Of a stretch of 64,000 nucleotides of DNA, positions 34,831-44,361 are shown one piece after another; the stretch's first letter is position 1; the number at the start of each line of letters is the position of its first letter. This DNA is from an uncultured Solobacterium sp. (GTDB taxonomy: Bacteria; Bacillota_I; Bacilli_A; Erysipelotrichales; Erysipelotrichaceae): assembly GCA_900543035.1 (NCBI GenBank), contig UQPV01000005.1, forward strand, positions 11,071 through 75,070, written 5' to 3'. The notes below the pieces were generated by a model. It was not told the origin of the DNA and did not search any database. It worked only from the letters and a program-made list of their open reading frames with translations. The translations under genes were made by a program, and so were the position numbers.

Positions 34831-37800
34831 TAAACGTCTCTGCAGCCTGTTTCAGTTCCTCTGCGGCCTGGCTGAGTACAGAAGCATCTGTGCTGTCCAA
34901 TGCATCTTGCGCTTTGGCGATGGCAGCGGCCAGCGCATCATGCGCTTCCTGAGAAACATTGCCGGTATCGCTGCCGACCGCACAGCTGTCTAACAGCTGC
35001 TGCGCCAGTTCGATCTGTGCCTGCAATGCTTCTTTTCCTTCCAGCAGTGCCAATGCGGTATCATTGGCTGCCGCCAGGGCCTGCTGCGCGTCGTCCAGCT
35101 GTGCCTGGGTGACTTTATACGTTTCATATACGGTTCTCGCGCTGTCATAGGCGGCATTCAATGCCTCATTGTCTGCGAGATCCGCGTGACTCATCAAGAT
35201 CTCTGCTTCGTTCAGTTCGCGTAACAGCGCACCGCGGTCGATGCTGACATAACTGAGCAGATAGTTTCGATATGCTTCGCTCAGCACTTCTTTCTGTGCG
35301 CTGACAGCCATGGAAGTCATCTCTCCAGCTGCCAGTTCTTCCGCAGCAGTGATGGCGGCCTGCAGCGCGTCGTACTGCGCCTGTCCATAGTTTCCGGCAT
35401 ATTCACCGACGGTCGTACCGTTCACCTTGCTGCGCAGATCAGAGATGTAGGAAAGCAGTTCAGCGCTCTGGTTGCTGCTGTAGAAAGCGATATCCTGCAG
35501 CTCATCGCCTGCGGCGTTTACCGTGAGGCGGATGCTGTCGCAGAGCACAGCGTCCAGTGTCTCCACATAGCGGTCTGCATCGGATGTATTGGCACTGCGA
35601 TCAACGAACATCTGCCATTCGCCATCTCCCAGCTTTGTTTCGATCTGGAAGCGCAGCGGAGCATCGCTCTTCTTAATGATCTCATATGCATACAGGTCGA
35701 TCTCCTGCGGCAGCTGGAATTCAAATACTTGTGTACCGTCTTCTGCCAATGTGATCGATGTCGCGGAATCCTGATCGAGCAGCTTCTGCAGATCTTCATC
35801 GCTCAGCTGCGGATCAGTGGTGATCTGCGCGTCAGCGGCAACATTTTCCGCGGTGGCGAAAGCTTCGATCTCAGAAAGTGCCGGAGAAGCGAGGTAGAAC
35901 TCACCGCCGGCTGCACGGCCGCTGATCTCCACCAATACCTTGCGTGCCTTTACTGCCTCATCCAGCGTGATCGTATAAGACTGGACCATATCTGCGGTAT
36001 TTTCGCTCATGTCCTGAATGACGGTCTGCGTGCCATCTTCTGCTTCCAGGATCACCCGGTATTGGAAGCGCAGGCCTGCCTTTTCAAAATGCACGACAAC
36101 TTGTTCGATGCTTTCTTCCCGGCCAAAGTCGGTCTGGAAAGTTGTCGGGAAGACATCTGATCCGACATTATACAGATCAGATGTGCTGCCATTGGTCAGG
36201 ATATCTGTATCTACTGTGCCATTGGCATTGATGACCTGAGAAGTCTTTCCGGAAGCGACATCTGCGCCCATGAAACGAACGGCCTGTTCCTGAAGCAGCT
36301 CGATCTCTGCCAGTGCCGGCCATGCGAGATAGAATTCGCCGCCTTCCGCGCGTGCCTTCAAGTTGACATACACTTTCTTCACATTTGCACCGATCTCGAT
36401 CGTGTACATGCCAGCCAGATCCTGGGTATTGTCTGACATATCCTGTACGGTCGTCTGGCTGCCCTGAGCATCCTCTATGATGACATCGTACTGATAACGC
36501 AGCCCTGGTTTTTCAAAGTACAGCTCCATGATATCTACATATTGTTCTTCATCGAGTTCCAGGACGATCTGTGCCGGATAATAGTCACCATTGCTTACCC
36601 AGAGCGATCCGGTATCCCCATCAGTGATCAGGCTGGTTTCGCCGGTCGGTGTCGTCACGCTGGCGCCAAGCGCCACATTTTCATAGTTTTTCTGTTCCTG
36701 CTGTACGCCATATACGATCAGCTCGGCCACGGCCGGGACGATGCTTGCATCATCACTCGTAAAGGTGAAGCGCACTGCGGAAGCTATGCCCTGCCAGTCG
36801 ATCAGTGTCTGGCTCGTGATCTCGCCGCTGTCATCTTCTGCCACGATCTGCCATGCGCCATCGCTGTATGCTTCTACGACATAGCTGTATGGGAAGCCGC
36901 CCGCGATCTGCTGCATGTCGATCTCCATGCCGGAGATCTGTGCTTCTTCTTCCAGATTGATGCTCAGCGTAAAGCTGTCCGCATGTTCAGCAGCCTGCCA
37001 CAGCGTCTCTTTTCCGCCATCGGTCAACAGGTCAGTCGATGAGCCTTCGGCTGTCGCGATCGACGCATTCACGCTCTTGCCCAGCGCAAGGTTCTCGCTC
37101 TGGGTGCTCGGTGTCTCCACCAGTTCTTCCAGATCAGCGATCGTATAGTTATCCAGCACTTGCTGGCTCAAGGCTTTCAGGTCCCTGCCGCTTGCTTCAG
37201 TCGCGTAAGCTGTGCCTTGGTCTGATTTTTCATTGGCCCATTCAAATTCCATCAAGAACCAATTGGTACTTGGCATCGCAGTGCCATCGGTCAATGCTGC
37301 TTTCGCATCATTCACCCACTTTTCCCAGCGCGGATAATAATAGTCTTTCGTCAGGCCGGCCCACTGGCGGTTAGAGTAATCGCGCAGTCCGCCGCCATTG
37401 GCATTCTTATAGCCGCCCCATGTCGTGATCAGGCTGCGGGCATTGAATTCAAAGAGATCTTTGGTCCAGTCATCGCTGTCCGCTACCATCGATCTTGCGT
37501 CTTCGATCCAGGTGCCGACAAGGAAATCACTGCTGCAAGAAAGGATCTCATCCTGAAGCAGGATCATCTCCAGGAAATCAGAAGAAATGGCATCAAACAG
37601 CTCAAGATCACCATTCTGATATGCGCTCACCATTTCTGTATGGTATTCCTGCGCGCTGTTGGCAACTACCTGACGCAGGATATCGACAAAGTCATAAACA
37701 AATGCCGGGCTGTCCTTGAATGTATCATAATTCTTTGCCATCAAGGCTGCCGCTTCTTCCAGCAGTTCCTTATCATAGTTGATATCAGAATGTCCCCAGC

Positions 37801-39892
37801 TGGACGCAGAAGTGAAGTTGGTGGTCGGCCGGGAATTGATGACCGATTCAGCTGCGCCTTGATAATATGTATCTTTGCTGTTGTATCCAGTTTCCAACAT
37901 GATCTCCCATACGCGCTGGATATCTTCATTGGTTCCGCCATAAATGCGTTCAGCATAATCCTGCACCCATTCCCGGTAATCGATCGGATCTTTGGTCCAT
38001 GTCATATCCCAGAGCAATTCATACATCATCGGCGAGTTTTCAATGGCTTCCGGCGTCATGCCGATGCCCTGCATATATTCAGTGCTCTGATGATCGTCCG
38101 GAATATTCTGTGATACATCGTCCGGATTGCCATCGATGCCCATGCGGCCGCCGAAGTTATGCAGCATGCACCATACCCATGGGATATCGTTGCGCTCCAT
38201 CACACTGTAGCTTGGATTGATCTCAGAAAAGAGATCCAGGACAAGTGCCTGATCTTTGACTTTCAATCCGCTCAGCTTGGCATCGGTCATGCTTCCGGAC
38301 CACTGCTGGATCAGCCAGATGGCATCTTCGTCATTTTCGATCATCTTCTGCTGGACGGTCTCATAGACAAGGGAAACATCCATGTCGCCGGTGCGTCCGC
38401 CTTCATGGAACGGGTCTACCGCATAATAATTGGTCACATCGCCAAAGATATCGCGCTGATTTTGATAGAAATAATCAGCCATCTCGGAGAAGTAATCTTT
38501 CTGTCCGTCATCCACATATGTCCGCAGCATATCCGGACGGGTATAGCCGCACCAGGTTCCCTGCTCGATGACGGTCGCATCAGTATATTTCTCATCAAAG
38601 TTGGTCGGCACCATGCCGGAGAAACCGCTGAGCACCGGGGTGATACCATACGTCTGCATACGGTCATGCATCTTTCTGGCCAGTTCCACGCGATTCTCGA
38701 ACCAGCTGTCTGGCAATTCTCCGCCATAACCAGTCATGTTCTGCATATAGTACCAGGCAAAGTAAGCCGGTCCGCAAAGATACTCTTTGATCTCTGCGTC
38801 AGTATAACCGTAATCCTGCAAGGTCCGGCGGATGACTTCTTCCTGACCGACGATATCGAGCATCAGGTTGATGCCGGACATGGCGGCCCAGTCCAGGAAC
38901 GCTTCATATTCATCCCAGTCCCAGAATGCCATCGTGTAAGAATATGTACAGAAGTTCAGCGCATAACGCACATCATAGTCTGTCTCCTTCACGATCGATT
39001 CGCCGACAGCCGGCAATGTATCCGGCATATCCAGCTGTGAGGCGAACAGCGGATTGTAGTCCACCTTGCAATAGTAACGCAGGTAGTAGTTGAATCCGGA
39101 CGCCATGGCGACGCCATTGTTGCCGCGAATGAGGATCTTACCATCCTCACCGTCACTGACTTCAAAGATGTCTTTGCCATCGCTGTTGTCCTCGCGCAGC
39201 GCGAACACAAAATCGTCTTTCCATTCGTCACCGATGACGCGGCCGACCAGCTCGGACATCTCATTGATCGTCTTCTGGTTCGCATATTCTTCATCATTCT
39301 CGAAACGCTCGTATTCCTCAGCCCACTGTGTTTCGCTGAAATCAGTCGTCTCGATGTTTGTCTCGTAGGTCTGGGCATCGCCGATGCGCGTGCCATATAC
39401 TTTGACTTCTGCCAGATTGCCTTCCATCTGTGCGGAATTATAGCTCAGATTGATGCGCAGCTGGCTGGCGTCGACATCTACCGTATAGACATCTCCTTCA
39501 GCGTCAGCCAGATCGTCATCTGCCTTATACGCGATCTTATTGAACTCCGCGCCGGTCTGTGAGGCGTAGATCTCATGATGGTTGTAGGTGTTGTTTGTCT
39601 GATTGAAGATCTCGATCTTCGTGATGTGATACAGTCCATCCAGCTTCAGATCGATATAGCGATAGTAATCCTCCATGGAGGATGAAGACGGGGTAAGATA
39701 GTACGTATCCACAGCGCCGTCTATGGCAAGCGCTGCTTCATGGCCGGCCGTGCTCTTTCCGCTTGCTTCGATCCCGTCGATCTGCGGATCTTCCGCAGCC
39801 TTGACCTGCATGCCGCCCATGGTGCCGAATGCTCCGCTGACAGCCATGATCCCTGCCAGGATGAGCATGCACCCTTTCCTCAGATAATGCAT
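33455..39892 (-). CDS. Secreted multidomain alpha-N-acetylglucosaminidase (GH89)
   Basis: A 2145-residue secreted enzyme. Signal peptide about 1-33; F5/8-type (CBM32-like) domain about 40-170; NAGLU N-terminal domain; GH89 barrel about 300-640; NAGLU C-terminal helices to about 930. Then come four F5/8-like domains (about 950-1500), two of them near-repeats sharing EGGEFYLAxPAL, and about 600 residues of helical FIVAR-like repeats. A membrane segment and RRKRQVK end the protein. Likely catalytic Glu residues are in DPFHEGG (about 494) and LDLFSEINP (about 554), matching the human NAGLU pair. GH89 enzymes remove terminal alpha-GlcNAc, for example from gastric mucin. No LPxTG-like motif is present. 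Confidence 0.92.
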   Translation of the reverse strand: MHYLRKGCMLILAGIMAVSGAFGTMGGMQVKAAEDPQIDGIEASGKSTAGHEAALAIDGAVDTYYLTPSSSSMEDYYRYIDLKLDGLYHITKIEIFNQTNNTYNHHEIYASQTGAEFNKIAYKADDDLADAEGDVYTVDVDASQLRINLSYNSAQMEGNLAEVKVYGTRIGDAQTYETNIETTDFSETQWAEEYERFENDEEYANQKTINEMSELVGRVIGDEWKDDFVFALREDNSDGKDIFEVSDGEDGKILIRGNNGVAMASGFNYYLRYYCKVDYNPLFASQLDMPDTLPAVGESIVKETDYDVRYALNFCTYSYTMAFWDWDEYEAFLDWAAMSGINLMLDIVGQEEVIRRTLQDYGYTDAEIKEYLCGPAYFAWYYMQNMTGYGGELPDSWFENRVELARKMHDRMQTYGITPVLSGFSGMVPTNFDEKYTDATVIEQGTWCGYTRPDMLRTYVDDGQKDYFSEMADYFYQNQRDIFGDVTNYYAVDPFHEGGRTGDMDVSLVYETVQQKMIENDEDAIWLIQQWSGSMTDAKLSGLKVKDQALVLDLFSEINPSYSVMERNDIPWVWCMLHNFGGRMGIDGNPDDVSQNIPDDHQSTEYMQGIGMTPEAIENSPMMYELLWDMTWTKDPIDYREWVQDYAERIYGGTNEDIQRVWEIMLETGYNSKDTYYQGAAESVINSRPTTNFTSASSWGHSDINYDKELLEEAAALMAKNYDTFKDSPAFVYDFVDILRQVVANSAQEYHTEMVSAYQNGDLELFDAISSDFLEMILLQDEILSCSSDFLVGTWIEDARSMVADSDDWTKDLFEFNARSLITTWGGYKNANGGGLRDYSNRQWAGLTKDYYYPRWEKWVNDAKAALTDGTAMPSTNWFLMEFEWANEKSDQGTAYATEASGRDLKALSQQVLDNYTIADLEELVETPSTQSENLALGKSVNASIATAEGSSTDLLTDGGKETLWQAAEHADSFTLSINLEEEAQISGMEIDMQQIAGGFPYSYVVEAYSDGAWQIVAEDDSGEITSQTLIDWQGIASAVRFTFTSDDASIVPAVAELIVYGVQQEQKNYENVALGASVTTPTGETSLITDGDTGSLWVSNGDYYPAQIVLELDEEQYVDIMELYFEKPGLRYQYDVIIEDAQGSQTTVQDMSDNTQDLAGMYTIEIGANVKKVYVNLKARAEGGEFYLAWPALAEIELLQEQAVRFMGADVASGKTSQVINANGTVDTDILTNGSTSDLYNVGSDVFPTTFQTDFGREESIEQVVVHFEKAGLRFQYRVILEAEDGTQTVIQDMSENTADMVQSYTITLDEAVKARKVLVEISGRAAGGEFYLASPALSEIEAFATAENVAADAQITTDPQLSDEDLQKLLDQDSATSITLAEDGTQVFEFQLPQEIDLYAYEIIKKSDAPLRFQIETKLGDGEWQMFVDRSANTSDADRYVETLDAVLCDSIRLTVNAAGDELQDIAFYSSNQSAELLSYISDLRSKVNGTTVGEYAGNYGQAQYDALQAAITAAEELAAGEMTSMAVSAQKEVLSEAYRNYLLSYVSIDRGALLRELNEAEILMSHADLADNEALNAAYDSARTVYETYKVTQAQLDDAQQALAAANDTALALLEGKEALQAQIELAQQLLDSCAVGSDTGNVSQEAHDALAAAIAKAQDALDSTDASVLSQAAEELKQAAETFTDQIITTDKSELNEWIAKAHALQGSAYTTDSWAALETALAQAETILAQSDSQEEVDQAAADLQNAMNALQAKASASALNALQDMVGKAEALGSDDDALNAAITAAKALLADPDNASVTAVVSALLDLSEALQDLNGSSDVEALRADVQATIDFINEHILSNVEGLRPAKVQALKDAVAAAEELLASEDATADALKAANKAMTKAAQELWEIVSKTELNALIEAANGYLDGSYTTESLEALQAAIDAAQAVAINDDATTAEVTDAITNLSSAIAGLESITLDTSALEHEIELVSEMIANIDNYVPSSVEGLQDKLDAAQNALNTAASQAEIDEAVKTLREARLNARTKADTSALEEIIAYANSLDLAGYTVESRNMLDRTIVAVKRVLADPEATQEEVDQAVQTMQIAIDGLQLVENSTGSTNADTTNTAAAAQTAAFAGMLAVSAAGIFLFRRKRQVK

Positions 39893-39957
39893 CAATTTTC
39901 CTCTCCTTCTTCATCAGTCATGACCGCGAATGTAACCGCTGTCATGTCCGTGACTTT

Positions 39958-40004
39958 ATTTTACAATAAAATCAATTGTAATATCTTGCGCTTTCTTGTA
40001 ATAT
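39958..40004 (-). promoter_or_regulatory. GH89 promoter with two-repeat operator
   Basis: ATATTACAA occurs at 40004..39996 and at 39984..39976, exactly 20 bp apart, with AAGCGCAAG between. The near copy ends 12 bases before the -10 TAAAAT (39963..39958), where a -35 would be, and no good -35 is present, suggesting activator dependence. The 29-bp block matches the GH20 operator at 26 of 29 positions. It also lies upstream of the divergent DUF1294 gene. Confidence 0.7.
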
Positions 40005-40045
40005 TTTGTTATCTTGACTGACGCTTTGTTCAAGGAGGGATCCGC

Positions 40046-40555
40046 ATGACTTTTGCCTGTATCTGGCTTTGCTGTGTCAACCTCGCCGCCTTCATCTTGT
40101 ACGGCGCAAAACGCGCTGTCCTGCGCGCAGCGGGACGTCTTGCCCTCATCAGCGGCGGCGCCTTGGGCGCTTCATTGTCCGCATCATTCATCAGGCGCGG
40201 CAGGCGAAAGGATATTCCGCTTCCCTTCTGTCTGATCTGGCTCATCGTGCAGGCCGTCTTGTTCTGGATGATCGGCATCGAGCCTGTCGTTTTGCCAGAT
40301 GCGCTCTTGTTGTTTCTGGCCGTGATCAATGTGATCGCGTTCATCGGCTATGGGGCAGATAAAGGAAAGGCGATGATGCATGCCTGGCGCATCCGGGAAT
40401 CGCTATTGCTCATCCTGGCGGCAGCGGGCGGTTCGCTGGGCGCATTCAGCGCCATGACGCTGTTTCGCCATAAGATCAGCGACACCCGCTTCTTCATCAC
40501 CGTGCCGATCCTGTTGATCATCCACCTGGCGCTCATCGGCTGGCTGTTCAGCTAA
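40046..40555 (+). CDS. Membrane protein with two DUF1294 units
   Basis: A 169-residue protein with six hydrophobic segments. The first half (VNLAAFILYGAKR.. ISGGALGASLSA) and the second half (INVIAFIGYGADKGKA.. LAAAGGSLGAFSA) are clearly related, so the protein is a tandem duplication of a DUF1294 unit. The second copy keeps the family motifs YGADK, W-R-E and GG-GA; the first has lost several. AAGGAGG lies 6 bases before the ATG. Function unknown. Confidence 0.82.
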   Translation: MTFACIWLCCVNLAAFILYGAKRAVLRAAGRLALISGGALGASLSASFIRRGRRKDIPLPFCLIWLIVQAVLFWMIGIEPVVLPDALLLFLAVINVIAFIGYGADKGKAMMHAWRIRESLLLILAAAGGSLGAFSAMTLFRHKISDTRFFITVPILLIIHLALIGWLFS

Positions 40556-40592
40556 AAAGGGAAATGTCTTCATCGAGACACTTCCCTTTTTT
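40554..40592. terminator. Bidirectional terminator, DUF1294 gene and tcdA
   Basis: A long stem (AAAAAGGGAA.TGTCT with AGACA.TTCCCTTTTT, one bulge pair) has A- and T-runs on its two sides. Confidence 0.88.
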
Positions 40593-40594
40593 AA

Positions 40595-41314
40595 CTATTG
40601 AAGCAAGGTGCGCACCGCATAGGATGCACAGACCAGACCGGCCGCGCCCGGAACGAACGATGAGCTCGCCGGAGGCATCTTTTCCTTTCTGGTCTTGCCT
40701 TCCGCATTGACGATCTTATGCTGGACCATCGGCTGCTCCGTGGAACAGACGACCGGGATCTTGCCGCGGATGCCGACCTTGCGGATCATCTGCCGCATGA
40801 TCTTGGCCAGGGGGTCATAGCTGGTCTTCATCAGATCCATGATCTCGATCTTCGTGGGATCCATGCGGTTGGCCATGCCCATGCTGGAGATGAACGGTAT
40901 CCCATGCTCGAGACAGTAGACGATGCAGTCGCGCTTGCTGCTCAGGGTGTCGATGGCATCGACGACGAAATCCACCGGTTCACTGAAGATCTGCACATTG
41001 GCTTCTGCATCATAAAACAGCTGATGACAGACGACCTGGATGTCGCTGCGGTAAGAAAGGATCCGTTCCTTCATCGCTTCGCTCTTCGGCTGTCCGATCG
41101 TATCGAACTGGGCCATCATCTGCCGGTTCAGATTGCTCAATGCCACATGATCTCCATCCACCAGGATCAGCTTGCCGATGCCGCTCCTCGCCAGCGCCTC
41201 AGCGCAGTATGATCCGACGCCGCCGACGCCGAGGACACAGACACAGCTTTGTTTCAGCCGCTGCAGCCCCATCTCCCCGATGAGCAGCGATGTCCTGGAT
41301 TCTGCCGTTTCCAT
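40595..41314 (-). CDS. tcdA: tRNA threonylcarbamoyladenosine dehydratase (TcdA/YgdL family)
   Basis: A 239-residue E1-like (ThiF/MoeB-fold) enzyme. Seen: VLGVGGVGSYCAEALARSGIGKLILVDGD (nucleotide site), SNLNRQ, VDAIDTLSSK and the TcdA-specific end SSFVPGAAGLVCASYAVR. In E. coli TcdA cyclises t6A at tRNA position 37. Its ATG follows the miaA stop directly. Both proteins modify A37-type positions of tRNA, so the mutL-miaA-tcdA operon joins tRNA modification with mismatch repair. Confidence 0.9.
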   Translation of the reverse strand: METAESRTSLLIGEMGLQRLKQSCVCVLGVGGVGSYCAEALARSGIGKLILVDGDHVALSNLNRQMMAQFDTIGQPKSEAMKERILSYRSDIQVVCHQLFYDAEANVQIFSEPVDFVVDAIDTLSSKRDCIVYCLEHGIPFISSMGMANRMDPTKIEIMDLMKTSYDPLAKIMRQMIRKVGIRGKIPVVCSTEQPMVQHKIVNAEGKTRKEKMPPASSSFVPGAAGLVCASYAVRTLLQ

Positions 41315-42235
41315 TTACCGATTCCTCCATTCCTCCAGCTGTGCATACAGCTGTGTTTTCCAGTCTGCCGTTTCCACATCGAACCAGTGCACATCGAACT
41401 GATTGCGAAACCAGGTGTATTGCCGTTTGGCAAAGTTCCGCGAGTTTTTCTTCACTTGTTCGCTGCATTGCTCAAGCGAAGCATTTCCCTGGAAATAGGG
41501 CTTCCACTCTTTATACCCGATGCCTTGGAAGCTGTGCAGATCCCAGTCATCATCACTCTTGATCAGGGTGCGGATCTCATCGAGCAATCCGCGCTCCAGC
41601 ATGATGTCCACCCGCTGATCGATACGGGCATACAAGTGCGCTCTGTCCATCGTCAGCCCGATCATGAACACATCATACAGCGGCTGATGAGACTGCCGCT
41701 GTTCGATGGCGCTTTTGGCTTCGCCGTGATGGACGATGCTCAATGCGCGGATGATCCGTTTCCGGTTGTTCGGATGGATCTTTTCGCTCGCCTGCGGATC
41801 CACGATCTGCAATGCGCCGTACAGCTGCTCCTGGCTCAGCGTATCCAGAAAGCGCAGATAGTCTTCATCCGGCTCTTCCTGGGCGAACGTATAATCATAG
41901 AGCGCGGCCTTGATGTACAGGCCGGTGCCGCCGCACAGGATCGGCATGCGCCCTTTATCCAGGATCTCCTGCAGGCATTCCCGGCATCGTTCCTGAAACA
42001 CTTTTACATTATATTCTTCATGATGATCCAGCTCATCGATCAGATGATGCGTGACGCCTTGCATCTCTTCCTTCGTCACTTTGGCGCTGCCGATATCCAG
42101 TCCTCGGTACACCTGGATGGAATCCCCGCTGATGACTTCTCCCTGCAGGCGTCTTGCCAGTTCCACGCTGAGCGCGGTCTTGCCCACGCCGGTCGGGCCG
42201 ACGATGACGATCACCTTATCCTTTTGCTCAGCCAC
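41315..42235 (-). CDS. miaA: tRNA dimethylallyltransferase MiaA
   Basis: A 306-residue enzyme adding a dimethylallyl group to A37 of tRNAs reading UNN codons. P-loop VGPTGVGKTALSVELA, then SGDSIQVYRGLDIGSAK, HHLIDELD, LCGGTGLYIKA and the C-terminal RQYTWFRNQ. It overlaps mutL by 8 bases, the mutL-miaA order common to many bacteria. Confidence 0.96.
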   Translation of the reverse strand: MAEQKDKVIVIVGPTGVGKTALSVELARRLQGEVISGDSIQVYRGLDIGSAKVTKEEMQGVTHHLIDELDHHEEYNVKVFQERCRECLQEILDKGRMPILCGGTGLYIKAALYDYTFAQEEPDEDYLRFLDTLSQEQLYGALQIVDPQASEKIHPNNRKRIIRALSIVHHGEAKSAIEQRQSHQPLYDVFMIGLTMDRAHLYARIDQRVDIMLERGLLDEIRTLIKSDDDWDLHSFQGIGYKEWKPYFQGNASLEQCSEQVKKNSRNFAKRQYTWFRNQFDVHWFDVETADWKTQLYAQLEEWRNR

Positions 42236-44180
42236 GTTCGAACTCCTTGCGCAGCTGCGCGTCGCTCATGCACACGATGGTCGGCCGGCCGTGCGGACAG
42301 TGAAACGGCTGCTCACATTGATTCAGATCATCGATGACCCGCTTCATCTCTTCTTCGTTCAAGGTGCGGTTGAACCGGATCGAGCTATGACATGCCATCG
42401 TGGCGATGGCATGTTCCCGCAGACGAGCGATATCGATGCGCTCATCTCTTTGCCAGATATCGATCATATCGCGCAGGAAAGCTGCTTCATCGACATCCTT
42501 CATCCAGACAGGAAGCTCCCGGCACAGCAAGGTCTGTTCACCAAAGGCCTCAAACTGAATGCCGAGGCTTCCCAGCAGTGCGTTGAGCTCATCGATCCGG
42601 CTGACCGCATGCGGGCTCGTCTCGATCTGCAGCGGAAGCACGAGCATCTGGGTGTCCTTCTGTCCGGACAAGATCGCGCTGCGGATCTGCTCATAATGAT
42701 ATCGTTCCTGCGCTGCATGCTGGTCAATGATGTACAGTCCCTCCTCTCCCTCAGCGAGGATATAGGAACGATGAAACTGGCCGATGACCTTCAATTCCGG
42801 CAGGCGCTGATGAGCCGGCTCGGGTTCCTTCTGCGGCGCAGGCTGCTGAACGGGCGCGGGTTTCTGCTCAGGCGCCTTTTCCACCGGTTCTTCTTCTCGT
42901 TTTGCCGGCTGCTTCGGCTTAGGCGAAGCAGCCGGCTCTGATTTAGGCTCCGGCGTTGGATACAGCTCCTGTTTGAGCTGATCATGCCGTTCTTTCTGCC
43001 GCGCAGGGCTGGATTCGACCGCAAAGGTGGACACCGGAGGCATAGCAGGTTCTTCTACCAATGCCGCGCCAGGGGCAAAGCTCTCATTGACTTCGCGCTG
43101 CAGCTGTTCCATCTGTGCATCCTGCGCATAGGAAAACTGCAGCGTCTGCACCTCCACCTTCGGCTTTTCCTTGCGGCTTTCCAGCTCGACGACTTCGAAC
43201 GCTTCCTTCAATGCTTCGCGCAAGGTCTCATAGATGAGCTTTTCCAGCTGCCGCTCCTTTGACAGGCGGATCTCCCATTTGCTCGGATGCACATTGACAT
43301 CCACAAGCTGCGCATCCATCCTGACGTTCAAGACGACGATCGGAAAGCGGTCCTTGGGCAGATAAGGATGATAGGCGTCCAGGATGGCTTTCTGTAAATG
43401 ATAGCTGCGGATCATGCGGCGGTTGATGAACAAGAAGATGAAATACTTGGTCGCTCGGTTATATTTGGGCTGGACCGCCATGCCTTCCAATGAATAATCA
43501 AGATCCTGACCATGGATCTCGATGGCACTTTTGGCTACGCTGCGGTCATACATCTGCATGAGGATCTCACGCAGGCTGCCATTGCCCCTGGTCTGAAAGA
43601 CCATCTTTCCCTCATGGGTCAGCGTAAAACGGATCTCTGGATAAGAGAGTGCAAACTTCTGCACGACATCGCTGATCAGGGAAAATTCATACTGCGGCGA
43701 TTTCAGGTGCTTGAAGCGGGCCGGTGTGCGCTGAAAGAGATGCCTGACTTCGATCCGGGTGCCGGCCGGACAGGCAGCTGGATGTGCACCCTCAAATTTG
43801 CCATATCTGATCTCCACTTCCGTCCCCTGATGACCATCATTGGTCTGCAGGATAACATGGGAAACAGATGCGATAGAGGGGAGCGCCTCTCCGCGGAATC
43901 CCATGGTGTGGATGTTCCAGAGATCATTCTCTTCTTTCATCTTGCTGGTCGCATGCCGCTCGAACGCTGTGGTCGCATCCTGTGCGTCCATGCCTTCTCC
44001 ATCATCTGTGATGACGATGCTTTCGATCCCGCCCTGGATGATGTCGATGGCAATGTCATGCGCATGTGCATCGATGCTGTTTTCCACCAGCTCTTTGACG
44101 ATGCCGCTTGGTCTCTCCACGACCTCTCCGGCCGCGATCATATTGCTCAGATGTTCGCTCAGCACATTGATCTTTCCCAT
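42228..44180 (-). CDS. mutL: DNA mismatch repair protein MutL
   Basis: A 650-residue GHKL ATPase/endonuclease. N-terminal motifs: EHLSNMIAAGEVVERPSGIVKELVENSIDA, DDGEGM, GFRGEAL. The linker (about 340-430) is Pro/Lys/Glu-rich. The C-terminal nuclease motif DQHAAQERYHYE and the metal-site motif CPHGRP show it is the nicking type, used where there is no MutH. The start at 44180 has AAGGAGG 8 bases upstream. MutS lies 5.7 kb upstream, separated by the GH20 gene. Confidence 0.95.
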   Translation of the reverse strand: MGKINVLSEHLSNMIAAGEVVERPSGIVKELVENSIDAHAHDIAIDIIQGGIESIVITDDGEGMDAQDATTAFERHATSKMKEENDLWNIHTMGFRGEALPSIASVSHVILQTNDGHQGTEVEIRYGKFEGAHPAACPAGTRIEVRHLFQRTPARFKHLKSPQYEFSLISDVVQKFALSYPEIRFTLTHEGKMVFQTRGNGSLREILMQMYDRSVAKSAIEIHGQDLDYSLEGMAVQPKYNRATKYFIFLFINRRMIRSYHLQKAILDAYHPYLPKDRFPIVVLNVRMDAQLVDVNVHPSKWEIRLSKERQLEKLIYETLREALKEAFEVVELESRKEKPKVEVQTLQFSYAQDAQMEQLQREVNESFAPGAALVEEPAMPPVSTFAVESSPARQKERHDQLKQELYPTPEPKSEPAASPKPKQPAKREEEPVEKAPEQKPAPVQQPAPQKEPEPAHQRLPELKVIGQFHRSYILAEGEEGLYIIDQHAAQERYHYEQIRSAILSGQKDTQMLVLPLQIETSPHAVSRIDELNALLGSLGIQFEAFGEQTLLCRELPVWMKDVDEAAFLRDMIDIWQRDERIDIARLREHAIATMACHSSIRFNRTLNEEEMKRVIDDLNQCEQPFHCPHGRPTIVCMSDAQLRKEFERG

Positions 44181-44224
44181 GCGTATCCCCTCCTTTGTCA
44201 TATAGCAAGGCTCTGACTTCTCTC

Positions 44225-44254
44225 ATTATATAATAATTCTCCTGCATTTGTCAG
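44225..44254 (-). promoter_or_regulatory. mutL-miaA-tcdA promoter
   Basis: -35 CTGACA (44254..44249), 18-base spacer, -10 TATAAT (44230..44225). Confidence 0.6.
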
Positions 44255-44317
44255 CTGTCCACGCACGGGGCAGGCATGCATCTGTAGGACGCAAGCCGTA
44301 TTGACTTCAGCGAACAT

Positions 44318-44351
44318 GAAAAGACTGTGATGACACAGATCACCACAGTCT
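44318..44351 (-). terminator. Terminator after the GH20 gene
   Basis: A 12-bp stem (AGACTG.../...CAGTCT, one G-U) with a 6-base loop, then TTTTC. Confidence 0.8.
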
Positions 44352-44361
44352 GATCATAATT

